DNA from: Gemmatimonadota bacterium
Lineage (GTDB): Bacteria > JAAXHH01
Length of the DNA: 64,000 nt
Assembly (NCBI GenBank): GCA_009838645.1
Contig: VXRC01000042.1
Location: 85,276-149,275 of the forward strand
Reading direction: 5' to 3'
Every line of letters begins with the position of its first letter. Position 1 is the first letter of the stretch. Positions 1-9,116 of this stretch are shown piece after piece. The position numbers and the translations under genes are program-made. The notes below the pieces were generated by a model that was given only the letters and a program-made list of their open reading frames with translations, was not told the DNA's origin and ran no database searches.

Positions 1-159
1 ACCCGGTCCGTTCTTCCCGATGAGGGCCTTGGAAAGCCGGCCCAGCCGAAATATCACACCCCGCTCGTATTCGCGGAGTATCTTGACCGCGTTGGTGAAG
101 AGTATGATGAGGATCAGGATGATTACAATCGTCGATAGCTGAAATCCGTCAAAGAACAT
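1..159 (-). CDS. Slipin / stomatin-like SPFH protein (N-terminal fragment)
   Basis: Only the first 53 codons are in the window; the gene runs off the left edge. The start is the ATG at 159. A hydrophobic membrane anchor occupies about residues 8-25 and is followed by EYERGVIFRLGR (residues 30-41), the signature opening of the slipin SPFH domain. Slipins form membrane-associated oligomers and are almost always encoded beside NfeD. Here the NfeD gene lies 14 bases upstream on the same strand, so the two form the classic NfeD-slipin pair. The call rests on a short stretch, but motif and context agree. Confidence 0.85.
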   Translation of the reverse strand, partial: MFFDGFQLSTIVIILILIILFTNAVKILREYERGVIFRLGRLSKALIGKNGPG

Positions 160-173
160 GGGCGTCCCCCTTG

Positions 174-1481
174 TTACGTTGCGTCCGTACCTGAGTCCAG
201 GCTTTCCACCTTGAGTCGCAGGCCATTGACCTCCACTACCCGTACCGGCGTTTCGGGCTCGATAGGCGCCTCGCTCGTGGCGAACCAATATTCACCGTGG
301 ACAAACACTTTGCCGCTCCGGCTGTCCACGTCCGTGTGCGCGCGGCCGGTCTCGCCAATCAGTCCCTGGCTGCCCGTGGTCGTGCGCCGCTTCTGGGCCT
401 TCAGCGCGTAGCCCACGGCGAAGAGCGTGAATGCCGCGGTCGCGATCACGGCCGGAATGATGGCATACAGGGAAATGCGGAGATAGGGATCGGGCGAATC
501 GATGAGCATCATCGAACCGATCGTGAAGGAAACAGCGCCGCCTAGGGTGAGGAGGCCCCCGCTGGCCACGAACAGTTCCGTGACGAACAATCCCAATCCG
601 AGCAGGAGCAGCAGGAGCCCCGCATAGTTGATGGGCAACGTCTGCAGGGCGAAGAGCCCGATTACAATGCACATGCCGCCCACGACGCCGGGGAAGATGG
701 CCCCGGGATTGATGAACTCGTAGATGAGCCCGTAGAACCCGAGCATCATCAGAAGATAGGCAATATTGGGATTGGAGAGCACGTTCAGCACCCGGTGATG
801 CCAGCTCATTTCACGAATGCTCACCTCGGCGTCCTTCGTGCGTAATACCCGGCTGCCTTCGCGGACCTCGACCACGGTGCCGTCGATCCTGACCAGCAGG
901 GAGTCCAGCGTGGCGACGTTCAGGTCCACGACGTTCTGCTCCACGGCTTCCCGGTCGGTCAGGGCCTCGGCCTTCCGTACCGCCTGTTCCGCCCAGTCCG
1001 CGTTACGGCCATGCTTGTCGGCGATGGACCGGATATAACTCACCGAGAAGTTTTCGATCTTCTCCTGCATGGTCGAGTCCGCGACCGCGCCGCCGATGCC
1101 CACCGGGCTGGCCGCGCCGATACTCGTGCCCGGCGCCATGGCCGCGACGTGGGCGCTCATGGTAATGAACACGCCCGCGGACCCGGCGCCCGCGCCGCTG
1201 GGCGCCACGTAGACCACGACCGGCACGTTGGACGCGAGCATGTCCTTGATGATCAACTGGGTGGACTCGAGGAGTCCGCCTGGCGTGTCGAGCATGATCA
1301 CCAGGCATTCCGACCGGTCGTCTTCCGCCCGTGCGATCGCGGCGGAAACGTGCTGGACGCTCACCGGACCGATCGGACCGGTCAGCGAGATGACGTCGAC
1401 CCGGGATGCCGCGGCGTCCGCTCCCGGCCAGGCCAGCCCGCAGGCCAGCAGGAGACATTGGAGGGTTCGTATCGGGTTCAT
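174..1481 (-). CDS. NfeD family membrane-bound ClpP-class serine protease
   Basis: 435 residues, the full-length NfeD architecture. A signal peptide (about residues 1-24) precedes a ClpP-like domain with LDTPGG at 64-69 and a candidate nucleophile serine at 101 in a GSAG motif. Several transmembrane helices follow (about 240-365), then a C-terminal soluble OB-fold NfeD domain (about 375-430). In characterised relatives the protease domain uses a Ser-Lys dyad and cleaves slipin-type partners. The next gene downstream is a slipin, so a membrane quality-control role is likely. Upstream is an unrelated acyltransferase-like gene after 43 bases. Confidence 0.88.
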   Translation of the reverse strand: MNPIRTLQCLLLACGLAWPGADAAASRVDVISLTGPIGPVSVQHVSAAIARAEDDRSECLVIMLDTPGGLLESTQLIIKDMLASNVPVVVYVAPSGAGAGSAGVFITMSAHVAAMAPGTSIGAASPVGIGGAVADSTMQEKIENFSVSYIRSIADKHGRNADWAEQAVRKAEALTDREAVEQNVVDLNVATLDSLLVRIDGTVVEVREGSRVLRTKDAEVSIREMSWHHRVLNVLSNPNIAYLLMMLGFYGLIYEFINPGAIFPGVVGGMCIVIGLFALQTLPINYAGLLLLLLGLGLFVTELFVASGGLLTLGGAVSFTIGSMMLIDSPDPYLRISLYAIIPAVIATAAFTLFAVGYALKAQKRRTTTGSQGLIGETGRAHTDVDSRSGKVFVHGEYWFATSEAPIEPETPVRVVEVNGLRLKVESLDSGTDAT

Positions 1482-1524
1482 GATAGGTTTGCCCGGTTGT
1501 TTCGTGAAAGGATTTGAGCGGCGG

Positions 1525-3564
1525 CTAGGGCCGGTGATTCGGATTGAGCAGGTGAACGAGTTGCACGGCCTGGAACAGCGCCGCCGGTTCGATCTGGGGC
1601 CTGAGGGACCGGCGCCGCGGGAACAGCGTGGTCTCTCCCATCATGGGCGGCGCCACCACGACTTCGACCTGGCCCGGGTTGATGCGGATGTTCCGCCTCG
1701 GACACTTGGGCCAGATGGAATGAATGCCCCTGAAGGCCATGGGAATGATGACCACATCGGGCGGAATCTTGCTGAACAGTCCGTGCTGCAAAGGTATGGA
1801 CTGGATGTCGAAAGCCGCCGTGGTCCCCGCGGCGTAGATGATGCCCGGTCGTTTCTCCAGCAGTCCGGCGAATCGCTGGGTCGCGTTGTTGGTGTCTCCC
1901 GCGCGGGGCAGGACCACGTAACCATCGACTTCCTCGAGCAGCCGGTCGAATTCCGCGGCGTTGACGCCGAACAGGGTCGTGCTCCAGGATCCCAGGCGCA
2001 ACGTCACGTACTCCGTCAGTCCCGACCGGGACAGGATGGTACAGGGACGGGAGTCTTCCCAGCCCAGGGCGTCCAGCAGGACGCGGGACTGAAGCACCTT
2101 GTACATGACGGGATGGTCGAAGACGCTCTGGTGGGTCGGAAAGAAGAGGACCTTGTACCGCCCCTCGTGCAGCTTGAGCACACGGGCCAGTTCGCCGACC
2201 ATCGGATCGACGTGGACCTTGACCGTAATGCCGAAGATCTTCAGGGTCCGGTCGGCCCAGGTGAGACTGTTGTGCCAGGCCGCCTCGAGCTGCTCCCGTT
2301 CGCCCAGGTTCTCCTCCTCGATGGCGAGTTTGTTCCTGACGTACCGCCATGAGGCGCCGATCCACCGGGTGAGCTTTGTGGCGCGCTTGACGGGAGAATA
2401 CCGGGCGTTGCGTCCCACGTGCGGATACTCCAGGAAATGGCCCGCGGCGGCCCGGTCCAGCAGGGGCGGCACCACCATAGGTTCCAGCATGGAGGCGAGT
2501 TCGTCCGGGATTTTCGCCCTCTCCTCCTCGTTGTCCTTCAGGTGCTGGTTGATCCGGTAGACGACCAGGTTGCACTTGTCCATCAGGGCATGGGTCAGGT
2601 CGATCATGTCCCGGGTCAGGCTCGTATAGTGATGGCCGTACCAGTATCCGGTAGGCTTGAGCTGCGCGGGGTTCTCCTGGTGCGCCTGGAAGAACTCCAC
2701 CATCATGGCCTGGCCGAGCAGGATATCCTCCTGAATGCCGTCGATCTTGCGCTGGATATACTTGCTGGGGACGTGCCGGCGGCAGAACTCGGCCAACAGT
2801 TCGGCGTCGCTGATGATCTTCCATACCGCGCAGCCGAACCACGCGAAGTTGGTATAGGTATTGTAGCGGACGGCGAGCAGTTCGCCGGCGGCCAGGTATT
2901 CGAGCGTTTTCTCCGCGGTGTTGTGGAAGATGTCCCGCAGCGAGGAGCGGGTTTCCTTGCCGTCGAGCGTGCAGGGATAGGTAGCCTGCCAGATGGGGTC
3001 GTCCTCTGGCACAATGTCCTTGAGCTTCTCCGCGACAGGTTGGGCGTGAGACAGGGGCACGCGGGACAGCCTGGCCCCGGCCAGGGCGGCCTCGCCTTCG
3101 TCGGGGGTAAACACGTTGCTCGCCCGGAGCGCCTCGACGTAGACCGTCTGGTACAGTTCGAGGAACTGGGCGGTGGCGTCCGGGTCCTGCTGCAGGAACT
3201 GCTCCCTCACGCGGGCGTACAACTGAACCGATTGGTAATAGTCGGGGGCGACCCGCCGGAACTGGTCGTAGGCCTCGCCCATCCGCTGGTCGCGAAGGAG
3301 GGGAACCCCTTCGTATATCGCGCCGATCAGCTTCGCGCGGTAGCCCAGTCCCTCCAGTCCTATCGTTCCACCGGGTGTCCGAGACGGCGGCCATTTCAGC
3401 AGTTCCGGATCGACGCCTTCGAAATAACCCTCGCTGTTCGCCAGGTCCAGCACACCCTGCGCGGCCTGGTCGTAGACCGTGAGCAGGACGTCCACGTTCC
3501 TGATCAGCGTCTGGTGATCGAACCAGATCGAAGCGGTATCGATTTTCTGGGTCGCGGTGTTCAT
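1525..3564 (-). CDS. Putative PlsC/PlsB-like acyltransferase with long unassigned N-terminal region
   Basis: 679 residues. The C-terminal third carries HQSVFD, matching the H-x4-D catalytic motif of glycerolipid acyltransferases, and later VVIIPMAFRG, resembling the family's motif IV. The usual FPEGTRS motif III is replaced by a sequence around AAGTTAAFD, so the substrate-binding glutamate appears to be missing. About 400 N-terminal residues, helical in character and without membrane segments, match nothing I recognise. Lipid acylation is therefore inferred, and the changed motif leaves activity uncertain. It is probably co-oriented with, but not coupled to, the NfeD gene. Confidence 0.55.
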   Translation of the reverse strand: MNTATQKIDTASIWFDHQTLIRNVDVLLTVYDQAAQGVLDLANSEGYFEGVDPELLKWPPSRTPGGTIGLEGLGYRAKLIGAIYEGVPLLRDQRMGEAYDQFRRVAPDYYQSVQLYARVREQFLQQDPDATAQFLELYQTVYVEALRASNVFTPDEGEAALAGARLSRVPLSHAQPVAEKLKDIVPEDDPIWQATYPCTLDGKETRSSLRDIFHNTAEKTLEYLAAGELLAVRYNTYTNFAWFGCAVWKIISDAELLAEFCRRHVPSKYIQRKIDGIQEDILLGQAMMVEFFQAHQENPAQLKPTGYWYGHHYTSLTRDMIDLTHALMDKCNLVVYRINQHLKDNEEERAKIPDELASMLEPMVVPPLLDRAAAGHFLEYPHVGRNARYSPVKRATKLTRWIGASWRYVRNKLAIEEENLGEREQLEAAWHNSLTWADRTLKIFGITVKVHVDPMVGELARVLKLHEGRYKVLFFPTHQSVFDHPVMYKVLQSRVLLDALGWEDSRPCTILSRSGLTEYVTLRLGSWSTTLFGVNAAEFDRLLEEVDGYVVLPRAGDTNNATQRFAGLLEKRPGIIYAAGTTAAFDIQSIPLQHGLFSKIPPDVVIIPMAFRGIHSIWPKCPRRNIRINPGQVEVVVAPPMMGETTLFPRRRSLRPQIEPAALFQAVQLVHLLNPNHRP

Positions 3565-3624
3565 GTCGGGTTCCGTAAGGGGCCAGCCCTTGGTGCGCGC
3601 TGTCGGTCCGCCGGTATCGCTGCG

Positions 3625-5088
3625 CTATCCCTGCGCGCCGTCGAGCGGATAGAGTTTCCTGCCGAGGCGGTGATAGGTGACCACGCCGGCGTCATGGACG
3701 CCCGGTTCCGTAACCACGTGGATCGCGCCCGCCCACGGTTCGAATCCGGCCCGGAAGTGGGCCGACGACTTGACGCCGATGTAACGCATTGCCCTGGGGT
3801 CCAGGCCGAGCGATTCCGAAAACGCCGTATCGAAGGGTTGTTCGCGCTCGTTCACCAGTATGACGTGTACGCCTTCCTGCCGGATATGGGCTGATGGTCC
3901 CATCGTACCCTCCAGGCCGGCGAGCATGGGGCCGTGGTACCGGAACCTACCGTCCGACAGGGCCAGCACCTCCGCCGTCATGGTCACCGGCTCGCCCTGC
4001 AACGGCGTGGATTTCCCCCCGACGTCCAGCGTAACCGTGGCGCCCACACCGGCGTCCATGCACCGGTCCACCGCCTCGGGGTCAACCATGTACAGGACGC
4101 AGGCGTCTTCAAGTCCGGCGTCGATGAACGTGCGCAGCATGGCGGTGCTGTCTCCCGGCGACCCGCCGCCCGTGTTGTCGTTGCGGTCCGCCAGCACGAC
4201 GGGAAAAAGGTCCTCCTCATGGACCCGTTCCAGCGTCTCCTTCGTCGACGGCATGTGGTAATGCCAGTCCGCCCGACGGTCGTACAACCAGGCGCCCAGT
4301 TCGTCGGCGTAACGCTGGGCCGTCTCCCGGTCGTCGTCCGTCACGATGTACACGGACGCGCCCATGTGGGGTATATCCGCCAGCGGGAAACAGGTGGCGA
4401 TCGATCCGCAGACGACCCCGGGCCTCGATTCGATTTCATGCAGGTAGTCGATCGCCTCCTTCATGGGCGAATGGGCCGTCACCTGGTTCATGCCCCAGGC
4501 CATGGGGATCTGGTGCAGTGCCATGGTGGGCCGCAGTCCCTCCTTGAGGATCCGTACGAGTACGTCGGCGCATTCCCGCCCCCGGGGCGCCATGTCCACC
4601 TCCGGGTAGGACTCCCGGCCGATCAGCACGTCGGCCTGCTCGATCATCAGCGGGGTCATGTTGGAGTGGATATCGAGCTGCCCCACGATGGGCAGGTCGC
4701 CGACGAGGTCCCGGACGGCGGAGAGGATGTACCCTTCGCCATCGTCGATGCCTTCGGCCACCATGGCGCCGTGCAGTTCGAGCAGCACGCCGTCTATGGG
4801 CCCCGCGTTGCGAAAACCCTCCAGCATTTCTTCGACGATCTCTTCGAATAGCACCCGTGGTGTGGGACCGCTCGGATGGGGTTCGGCCACGATCGTGGGG
4901 ATCAGTTCGAACCCGTGTGCTTCCGCGCCTTCGATGAAGCCGCCCGTGGGCTTGTTCGCGCCCTTGAACGCCTTGAGGATCTCGCCGCCCCGCAGGCCGC
5001 CGTACCGTTCCTCGTAATTCCTCCGGGTGGTTTCCACGGTCGTGAACGTGCTCGTTTCGTGGGCGATGATTCCGGTTACGACGCGCAT
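3625..5088 (-). CDS. M81 family metallopeptidase (microcystinase MlrC-like)
   Basis: 487 residues, typical of MlrC-type proteins. It opens MRVVTGIIAHETSTFT, the family N-terminus. Metal-ligand regions are visible: ELHGAM near residue 120, LDIHSN near 150, and GRESYPEVD shortly after. The DNTGGGSPGDST segment starts the C-terminal M81 domain near residue 300. Characterised members hydrolyse small cyclic or linear peptides; many environmental relatives lack known substrates. The gene is followed 16 bases upstream by a DUF423 gene. An 11-bp imperfect repeat touches its stop codon (3615-3636). Confidence 0.88.
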   Translation of the reverse strand: MRVVTGIIAHETSTFTTVETTRRNYEERYGGLRGGEILKAFKGANKPTGGFIEGAEAHGFELIPTIVAEPHPSGPTPRVLFEEIVEEMLEGFRNAGPIDGVLLELHGAMVAEGIDDGEGYILSAVRDLVGDLPIVGQLDIHSNMTPLMIEQADVLIGRESYPEVDMAPRGRECADVLVRILKEGLRPTMALHQIPMAWGMNQVTAHSPMKEAIDYLHEIESRPGVVCGSIATCFPLADIPHMGASVYIVTDDDRETAQRYADELGAWLYDRRADWHYHMPSTKETLERVHEEDLFPVVLADRNDNTGGGSPGDSTAMLRTFIDAGLEDACVLYMVDPEAVDRCMDAGVGATVTLDVGGKSTPLQGEPVTMTAEVLALSDGRFRYHGPMLAGLEGTMGPSAHIRQEGVHVILVNEREQPFDTAFSESLGLDPRAMRYIGVKSSAHFRAGFEPWAGAIHVVTEPGVHDAGVVTYHRLGRKLYPLDGAQG

Positions 5089-5104
5089 ACGACTCCCTGC
5101 CGAT

Positions 5105-5473
5105 TCAAGCCCTATATATGCCGTAGACCAGGAGCAGCCAGCCGACGATGAACGCCACGCCGCCCAGCGGAGTCACGGCGCCCAGCCACCGGATGCCCGT
5201 GAGACTCAATACGTACAGGCTGCCGGAGAACAGCACCGTGCCCGCGATGAACGACCATCCCGCAGCCGGCGGGATCGCACCCGGCCAGCGCGAGACCGCC
5301 CAGGCCGTGAAGAGCAGGCCGAAGGCGTGATACATCTGGTACCGGACGGCGGTCTCGAAGATCTCCAGCATCTCCGGCGAGATCCTATCCTTCAGCCCAT
5401 GGGCGCCGAAGGCCCCTGCGACCACGCCCAGGAGCGCCGAGATACCGCCGGTTATGGCAAAAAGCTTATCCAT
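5105..5473 (-). CDS. DUF423 small membrane protein
   Basis: 122 residues with four hydrophobic segments, the normal size and topology of DUF423 proteins. The N-terminus (ITGGISALLGVVAGAFGAHG) contains the conserved GAFGAHGL motif, followed by the Y-H-A-F-G segment typical of the family. These are inner-membrane proteins of unknown function. It lies between the M81 peptidase and the SDR gene on the same strand; nothing links it functionally to either. Confidence 0.88.
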   Translation of the reverse strand: MDKLFAITGGISALLGVVAGAFGAHGLKDRISPEMLEIFETAVRYQMYHAFGLLFTAWAVSRWPGAIPPAAGWSFIAGTVLFSGSLYVLSLTGIRWLGAVTPLGGVAFIVGWLLLVYGIYRA

Positions 5474-5496
5474 CTAGAACCAGGTCCTGTTCGGCC

Positions 5497-5556
5497 GCCT
5501 ACCAGATCGGGGCCAGCCAGCTGACCCGTCAGCCTACCAGATCGGGGTCAGCCAGC
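5497..5556. repeat. 25-bp tandem duplication of the SDR gene 3' end, including its stop codon
   Basis: Two copies, 5497-5521 and 5532-5556, match at 24 of 25 bases (period 35). The copy at 5532 holds the last SDR codons (WLTPIW) and the stop. The other copy lies just downstream of the stop and would read WLAPIW-stop. Confidence 0.9.
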
Positions 5557-6310
5557 CGCCGTCCACGGGCAGGGCCGTTCCGGTGATCCACTCGGCGTCG
5601 TCCGACGCGAAGAACACGCAGGCCCGGCCGATGTCCTTCGGCAATCCCAGGCGGGGCAGGGGGGTCTTCTCCAGCGCCTCGGCGACCTGGTCTTCGGTCA
5701 GGTAGTCCTGGATGGGCGTCTCGATATAGCCCGGGCAGATCGTATTGGCGGTTATGCCGTGCGACGCCAGTTCGACCGCCGTATCCCGCGTGAGGTTGAC
5801 GACACCGGCCTTGGCAGGCGCGTACGCCGGACCGCCGCCGCCGTGAAAGGCGTGCACGGAAGCGATGTTGATGATCCGTCCGGCGCGAGATGCCTTCAGG
5901 TGCGGCACGGCGGCACGCGTAGTCAGGAACAGGGCCCGCAGGTTCACGCCCATGATGCGGTCCCACGTCTCGACCGGGGTCGTCTGGCTGTCGCCGAGGG
6001 CAAAAATGCCCGCGTTGTTGACCAGGATGTCCAGGCCGCCAAAGGCTTCCAGCGTCTGGTCGACCAACCGGTTGACGGCCGTTTCGTCCGACACGTCGGC
6101 CTGCACGAAGAGGCCTTCGGAACCCATCCCGGTCAAGGCCTCCACGGTCGGCGTCGTCACGTCCTGGTCATGGTACTTGCCCGGCCTCGGACGCTCGACG
6201 AGGTCGCACACCACGACGCGGGCCCCTTCCCTGGCCAGTTCGATGGATATACCCCGGCCAATACCGGAACTGCCGCCCGTGACGATAGCGACCCGACCTT
6301 CGAGTTTCAA
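5534..6310 (-). CDS. SDR family NAD(P)-dependent oxidoreductase
   Basis: 258 residues, standard classical-SDR length. The cofactor motif TGGSSGIG is at residues 11-18, NNAG at about 93-96, and the catalytic Ser with YAPAK (Tyr-x3-Lys) at about 155-172. The C-terminal PVDGGWLTPIW is the usual FabG-like ending. The closest named relatives are 3-oxoacyl-ACP reductase and glucose/sorbitol dehydrogenase types, but the substrate cannot be told from sequence. The gene is divergent from the enolase-superfamily gene at 6492, which may point to sugar or sugar-acid metabolism. Its 3' end, with stop codon, is duplicated downstream. Confidence 0.9.
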   Translation of the reverse strand: MKLEGRVAIVTGGSSGIGRGISIELAREGARVVVCDLVERPRPGKYHDQDVTTPTVEALTGMGSEGLFVQADVSDETAVNRLVDQTLEAFGGLDILVNNAGIFALGDSQTTPVETWDRIMGVNLRALFLTTRAAVPHLKASRAGRIINIASVHAFHGGGGPAYAPAKAGVVNLTRDTAVELASHGITANTICPGYIETPIQDYLTEDQVAEALEKTPLPRLGLPKDIGRACVFFASDDAEWITGTALPVDGGWLTPIW

Positions 6311-6370
6311 ATGGTCCTCTGTCTAACCTGGTAAGCGATCTGGAGCCTTCCTGAATGGAATGTAAACAGA

Positions 6371-6420
6371 TCGAAAAACCGAGGCAAGGCAAGTGTTCAT
6401 AAATGGATTGCGTTTTTCGA
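6371..6420. other. Perfect 9-bp inverted repeat in divergent intergenic region
   Basis: TCGAAAAAC at 6371-6379 is the exact reverse complement of GTTTTTCGA at 6412-6420, with a 32-base spacer. It sits between the divergent SDR and enolase-superfamily genes and could be a regulator site. No clear sigma-70 promoter could be placed around it. The 180-base gap otherwise shows only the AGGAGG ribosome site at 6481. Confidence 0.35.
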
Positions 6421-6491
6421 ATCCCGCCTTAGTTATATAGATTTCACGCCCGTCCCGACCCTACCGTCCCATACCAACTCAGGAGGAATCC

Positions 6492-7751
6492 ATGAAGATC
6501 ACGCACGCCGAACGAACGGCCCTGAACGTGCCGTTCTACGCCCCGCACGTCGATCACGCCATGGCCCGGGCGAACACCCATAACGAGCGCGTCTGGGTGT
6601 ACCGGCTGGAGACCGACAACGGACTGGTCAGCATCACCGACGGCCACGGCGCCTCGGATACCGCCGGCCTGGTCGGCAAGGACCCCTGGACCATCATGTG
6701 GGACGACGATATCGGTTTCGGACCGCAGATCGCCGTATTCGACCTGTGCGGGAAGGACGCCGGGGTGCCCGTGCATGCCCTGCTGGGCAACAAGCTGCGG
6801 GACCGCTGCCCCCTTTCCTGGTGGGATATCGACATGGCTCCCGAAGACTGGGTCAAGGAGGCGGAGGAGTCCCTGCGGCGTGGCTACACGTCCTTCAAGA
6901 TGAAGGCGCGGCCCTGGCGCGACATCATCGCCCAGATCGACACGGTGAGCGAGGTCGTTCCGGCCGACTACCGGTTCGACGTGGACTTCAACGGTTTCCT
7001 GCTCACCCAGGCGAAAGCGGAACAGATCCTGTCCCAGCTCGACCAGCGGGTGAACGTGGGCATGTACGAGAGTCCCTTCTACCTGCGGAAAGACCTCAAA
7101 GGCGCGCAAATGCTCCGGGAACGCATCCAGAAGCCCATCGTGGAACACTTCGGCGACGACGTCTGGCACGCGGAGGTCAGCGACGGGTTCGTGGTCGGCG
7201 GCGGCGCCTCGGGGACGATGCGGCAGGGCATCATGGCGGCCGCGTTGAACAAGCCCTTCTGGCTCCAGATGGTGGGTGCCGGACTGACCACGACTTTTGC
7301 CGCCCACATCGGCTCGGTGCTGTCCCACGCCCAGCTGCCCTACATCACCTGCCACGAACTCTGGCAGGCCGACCTGCTGACCGAACGGATCAAGGTGGTG
7401 GACGGGTACATGGATGTGCCGGACGAGCCCGGTCTCGGCGTGGAGGTCGACGAGAAGGCCATCGAAACCTACGCCGTCGACGACGATGAACCCACGGCGG
7501 TGCAGCGCTACCGGAGCAAGAAGCGGATCCTGCGCGTGGTCTGGCCGGGCCATGCCGGCGGGCAGCGCGTCTGGGAATTTACCGACGAGAGCATCTACCA
7601 ACCCGAGTTCTACAAGGGGAACCTGCCCGGATTCGAATCGGGGGTGCACCTCGAGGTGATCGAAGACGACCACAGTTCCGCCTTCGAAAAGCGGCACGCG
7701 GAACTGGCGCGGCGGGAGGCCGCCGTAGCCCGGGCGCCCAAGGGGATCTAG
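6492..7751 (+). CDS. Enolase-superfamily protein (mandelate racemase/muconate lactonizing type)
   Basis: 419 residues. The N-terminal capping domain starts MKITHAERTALNVPFY. The barrel shows FKMKARP (K-x-K), DVDFNG (first metal-ligand Asp) and MYESPF (second ligand Glu), matching the enolase-superfamily order. The C-terminal 60 residues beyond the barrel are an extension I do not recognise. A strong AGGAGG ribosome site lies 6 bases before the ATG. Family members abstract an alpha proton from a carboxylate, for example in sugar-acid dehydration or racemisation. The exact substrate is not readable. It stands alone on the plus strand between two minus-strand blocks. Confidence 0.82.
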   Translation: MKITHAERTALNVPFYAPHVDHAMARANTHNERVWVYRLETDNGLVSITDGHGASDTAGLVGKDPWTIMWDDDIGFGPQIAVFDLCGKDAGVPVHALLGNKLRDRCPLSWWDIDMAPEDWVKEAEESLRRGYTSFKMKARPWRDIIAQIDTVSEVVPADYRFDVDFNGFLLTQAKAEQILSQLDQRVNVGMYESPFYLRKDLKGAQMLRERIQKPIVEHFGDDVWHAEVSDGFVVGGGASGTMRQGIMAAALNKPFWLQMVGAGLTTTFAAHIGSVLSHAQLPYITCHELWQADLLTERIKVVDGYMDVPDEPGLGVEVDEKAIETYAVDDDEPTAVQRYRSKKRILRVVWPGHAGGQRVWEFTDESIYQPEFYKGNLPGFESGVHLEVIEDDHSSAFEKRHAELARREAAVARAPKGI

Positions 7752-7768
7752 TACAGGACCTGGCCGGG

Positions 7769-7809
7769 AAGCGCGCGGCCTCAGCCACGGCCGAAGCGCA
7801 CGGCCTCAG
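7769..7809. repeat. 16-bp duplication spanning the ceramidase-like gene stop codon
   Basis: Copies at 7769-7784 and 7794-7809 match at 15 of 16 bases (period 25). The stop of the minus-strand gene (7806-7808) lies in the second copy, and its duplicate with an equivalent TGA lies 25 bases further downstream. Confidence 0.8.
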
Positions 7810-9089
7810 ATTCTGTTCTTCCCGGACCGCCTGAATGTCTCCGGAATGACCCGCTGCGCCGCTTCGACGACGCGTTCTTCCACGTCGCCAGCGAAGCGAT
7901 TGGGCAATCCGAAATACACCGTGGCGTCGCCGCCTTCGTACCCGTCCTCCTTCCAGATCCGCCGGGAGGGTATGTAGCCGGGAAAGTCGTTGGCGTACGC
8001 GCCGATCCACAGCCTGGCGGAATCGTACATGCGCCTCAGTCTGAAGGCGTAGTCCGCAACGACCTCCCCCGCCAGGAAGACGATGGCGAGTTCGTCACCG
8101 AACGACCAGCCCTGCACCGGATAGTTGAGTGCTTCCGGGACGGTTTCGCCGTTGTCCATCCGGGCGATCCACTTCCGGGCGTGGTAGCCCGAGGCGCCTG
8201 TTTCCTTCGCCGCGGCCATCCAGGCCTCGCGCGAAGGCAAGGTGTCGTAGGGCAGCGAGGCGTGGACCAGGCGGCACCGGATCCGTCCCGTCAGGGGGCG
8301 TCCGGGGATCCCGAGCAAGCGGTCCACTTCCCATGCGATGTCTCCACCGTGACGCCGGGAAAAGGAAAGGCCCGTGCGGGGAAAGGGATTCGCGTTGGCG
8401 GCGCACCCGATGGTGACCAGGGCAACGGCACCCGGGTGGTTCCGCCTGATCCTGTCGGCCGCGAATCCCGCCCAGTCGCCGCACATGAAGTTGTCCGCGG
8501 GGCCAAAGGTCGTGCAGTGGCAGGCGTAGCTGACCCATACCGCCCTCAGGTTTCCATCCGGGTCATCTACCCGTATCATGGGCATCACGTGATCCACGGG
8601 CCCGATCTGCGCGCGTCGGTTCACCGCGAAACCGGCGTGTCCCTCGCTGTAATTCAACCGGGACGATTTCCGGTCCGACAAGGCACGCAGTCCCACCTCC
8701 ACGAGCCTTTTCGTCACTTCCCCGGTATAGCGGTCGATATGCCGCTGGTGTGCCGCCGGGATATCCGTGCTGAACAGCATGGGCGCCGCGCCCGACAGCA
8801 TGGGCGCGTTGTGGGTGTGAGTATAGCACAGGACGATGCGCTCCCTTTCCATCCCCGCCTGCATGCCCAGCTCCCGTGCGACGGACGCCGTCATGGATTC
8901 GGTCACGCCGCAGTTCTCCAGGGCCAGCACCAGGACCGGCCGCTCCGCGCCGATGGCCAGGGCGCGGGCGAACAGGGGCGACTTGATCTTCGCCGTTTCT
9001 TCCCTGCGCGCGCCGTAACCGCTCAGGCGCACCGGGTAGTCGGGGGTTACGTCGACTTCGGAAACGCCGATCGGAATCAGTTCGCTCAT
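7806..9089 (-). CDS. Neutral/alkaline non-lysosomal ceramidase N-terminal-domain protein
   Basis: 427 residues from the ATG at 9089, chosen because AGGGAGGA lies just before it; an earlier ATG at 9116 has no such site. The start GVSEVDVTPDYPVRLSGYGARR and the THTHNAP segment (zinc-ligand histidines) match the N-terminal domain of neutral ceramidases, as does YACHCTTFG. The length is about two thirds of a true ceramidase, and no secretion signal is seen. Such short relatives are common in environmental genomes and their substrates are unknown. It overlaps nothing and sits just downstream of the DUF6785 membrane protein gene. Confidence 0.8.
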   Translation of the reverse strand: MSELIPIGVSEVDVTPDYPVRLSGYGARREETAKIKSPLFARALAIGAERPVLVLALENCGVTESMTASVARELGMQAGMERERIVLCYTHTHNAPMLSGAAPMLFSTDIPAAHQRHIDRYTGEVTKRLVEVGLRALSDRKSSRLNYSEGHAGFAVNRRAQIGPVDHVMPMIRVDDPDGNLRAVWVSYACHCTTFGPADNFMCGDWAGFAADRIRRNHPGAVALVTIGCAANANPFPRTGLSFSRRHGGDIAWEVDRLLGIPGRPLTGRIRCRLVHASLPYDTLPSREAWMAAAKETGASGYHARKWIARMDNGETVPEALNYPVQGWSFGDELAIVFLAGEVVADYAFRLRRMYDSARLWIGAYANDFPGYIPSRRIWKEDGYEGGDATVYFGLPNRFAGDVEERVVEAAQRVIPETFRRSGKNRI

Positions 9090-9116
9090 CAGTCCTCCCT
9101 GCCTTTTACGTGCCAA

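Noticed and set aside
1478-3394. A 638-codon minus-strand frame overlapping the acyltransferase-like gene
   Set aside because: It is a shifted frame of the real gene, with Arg/Pro/Gly bias and no domain.
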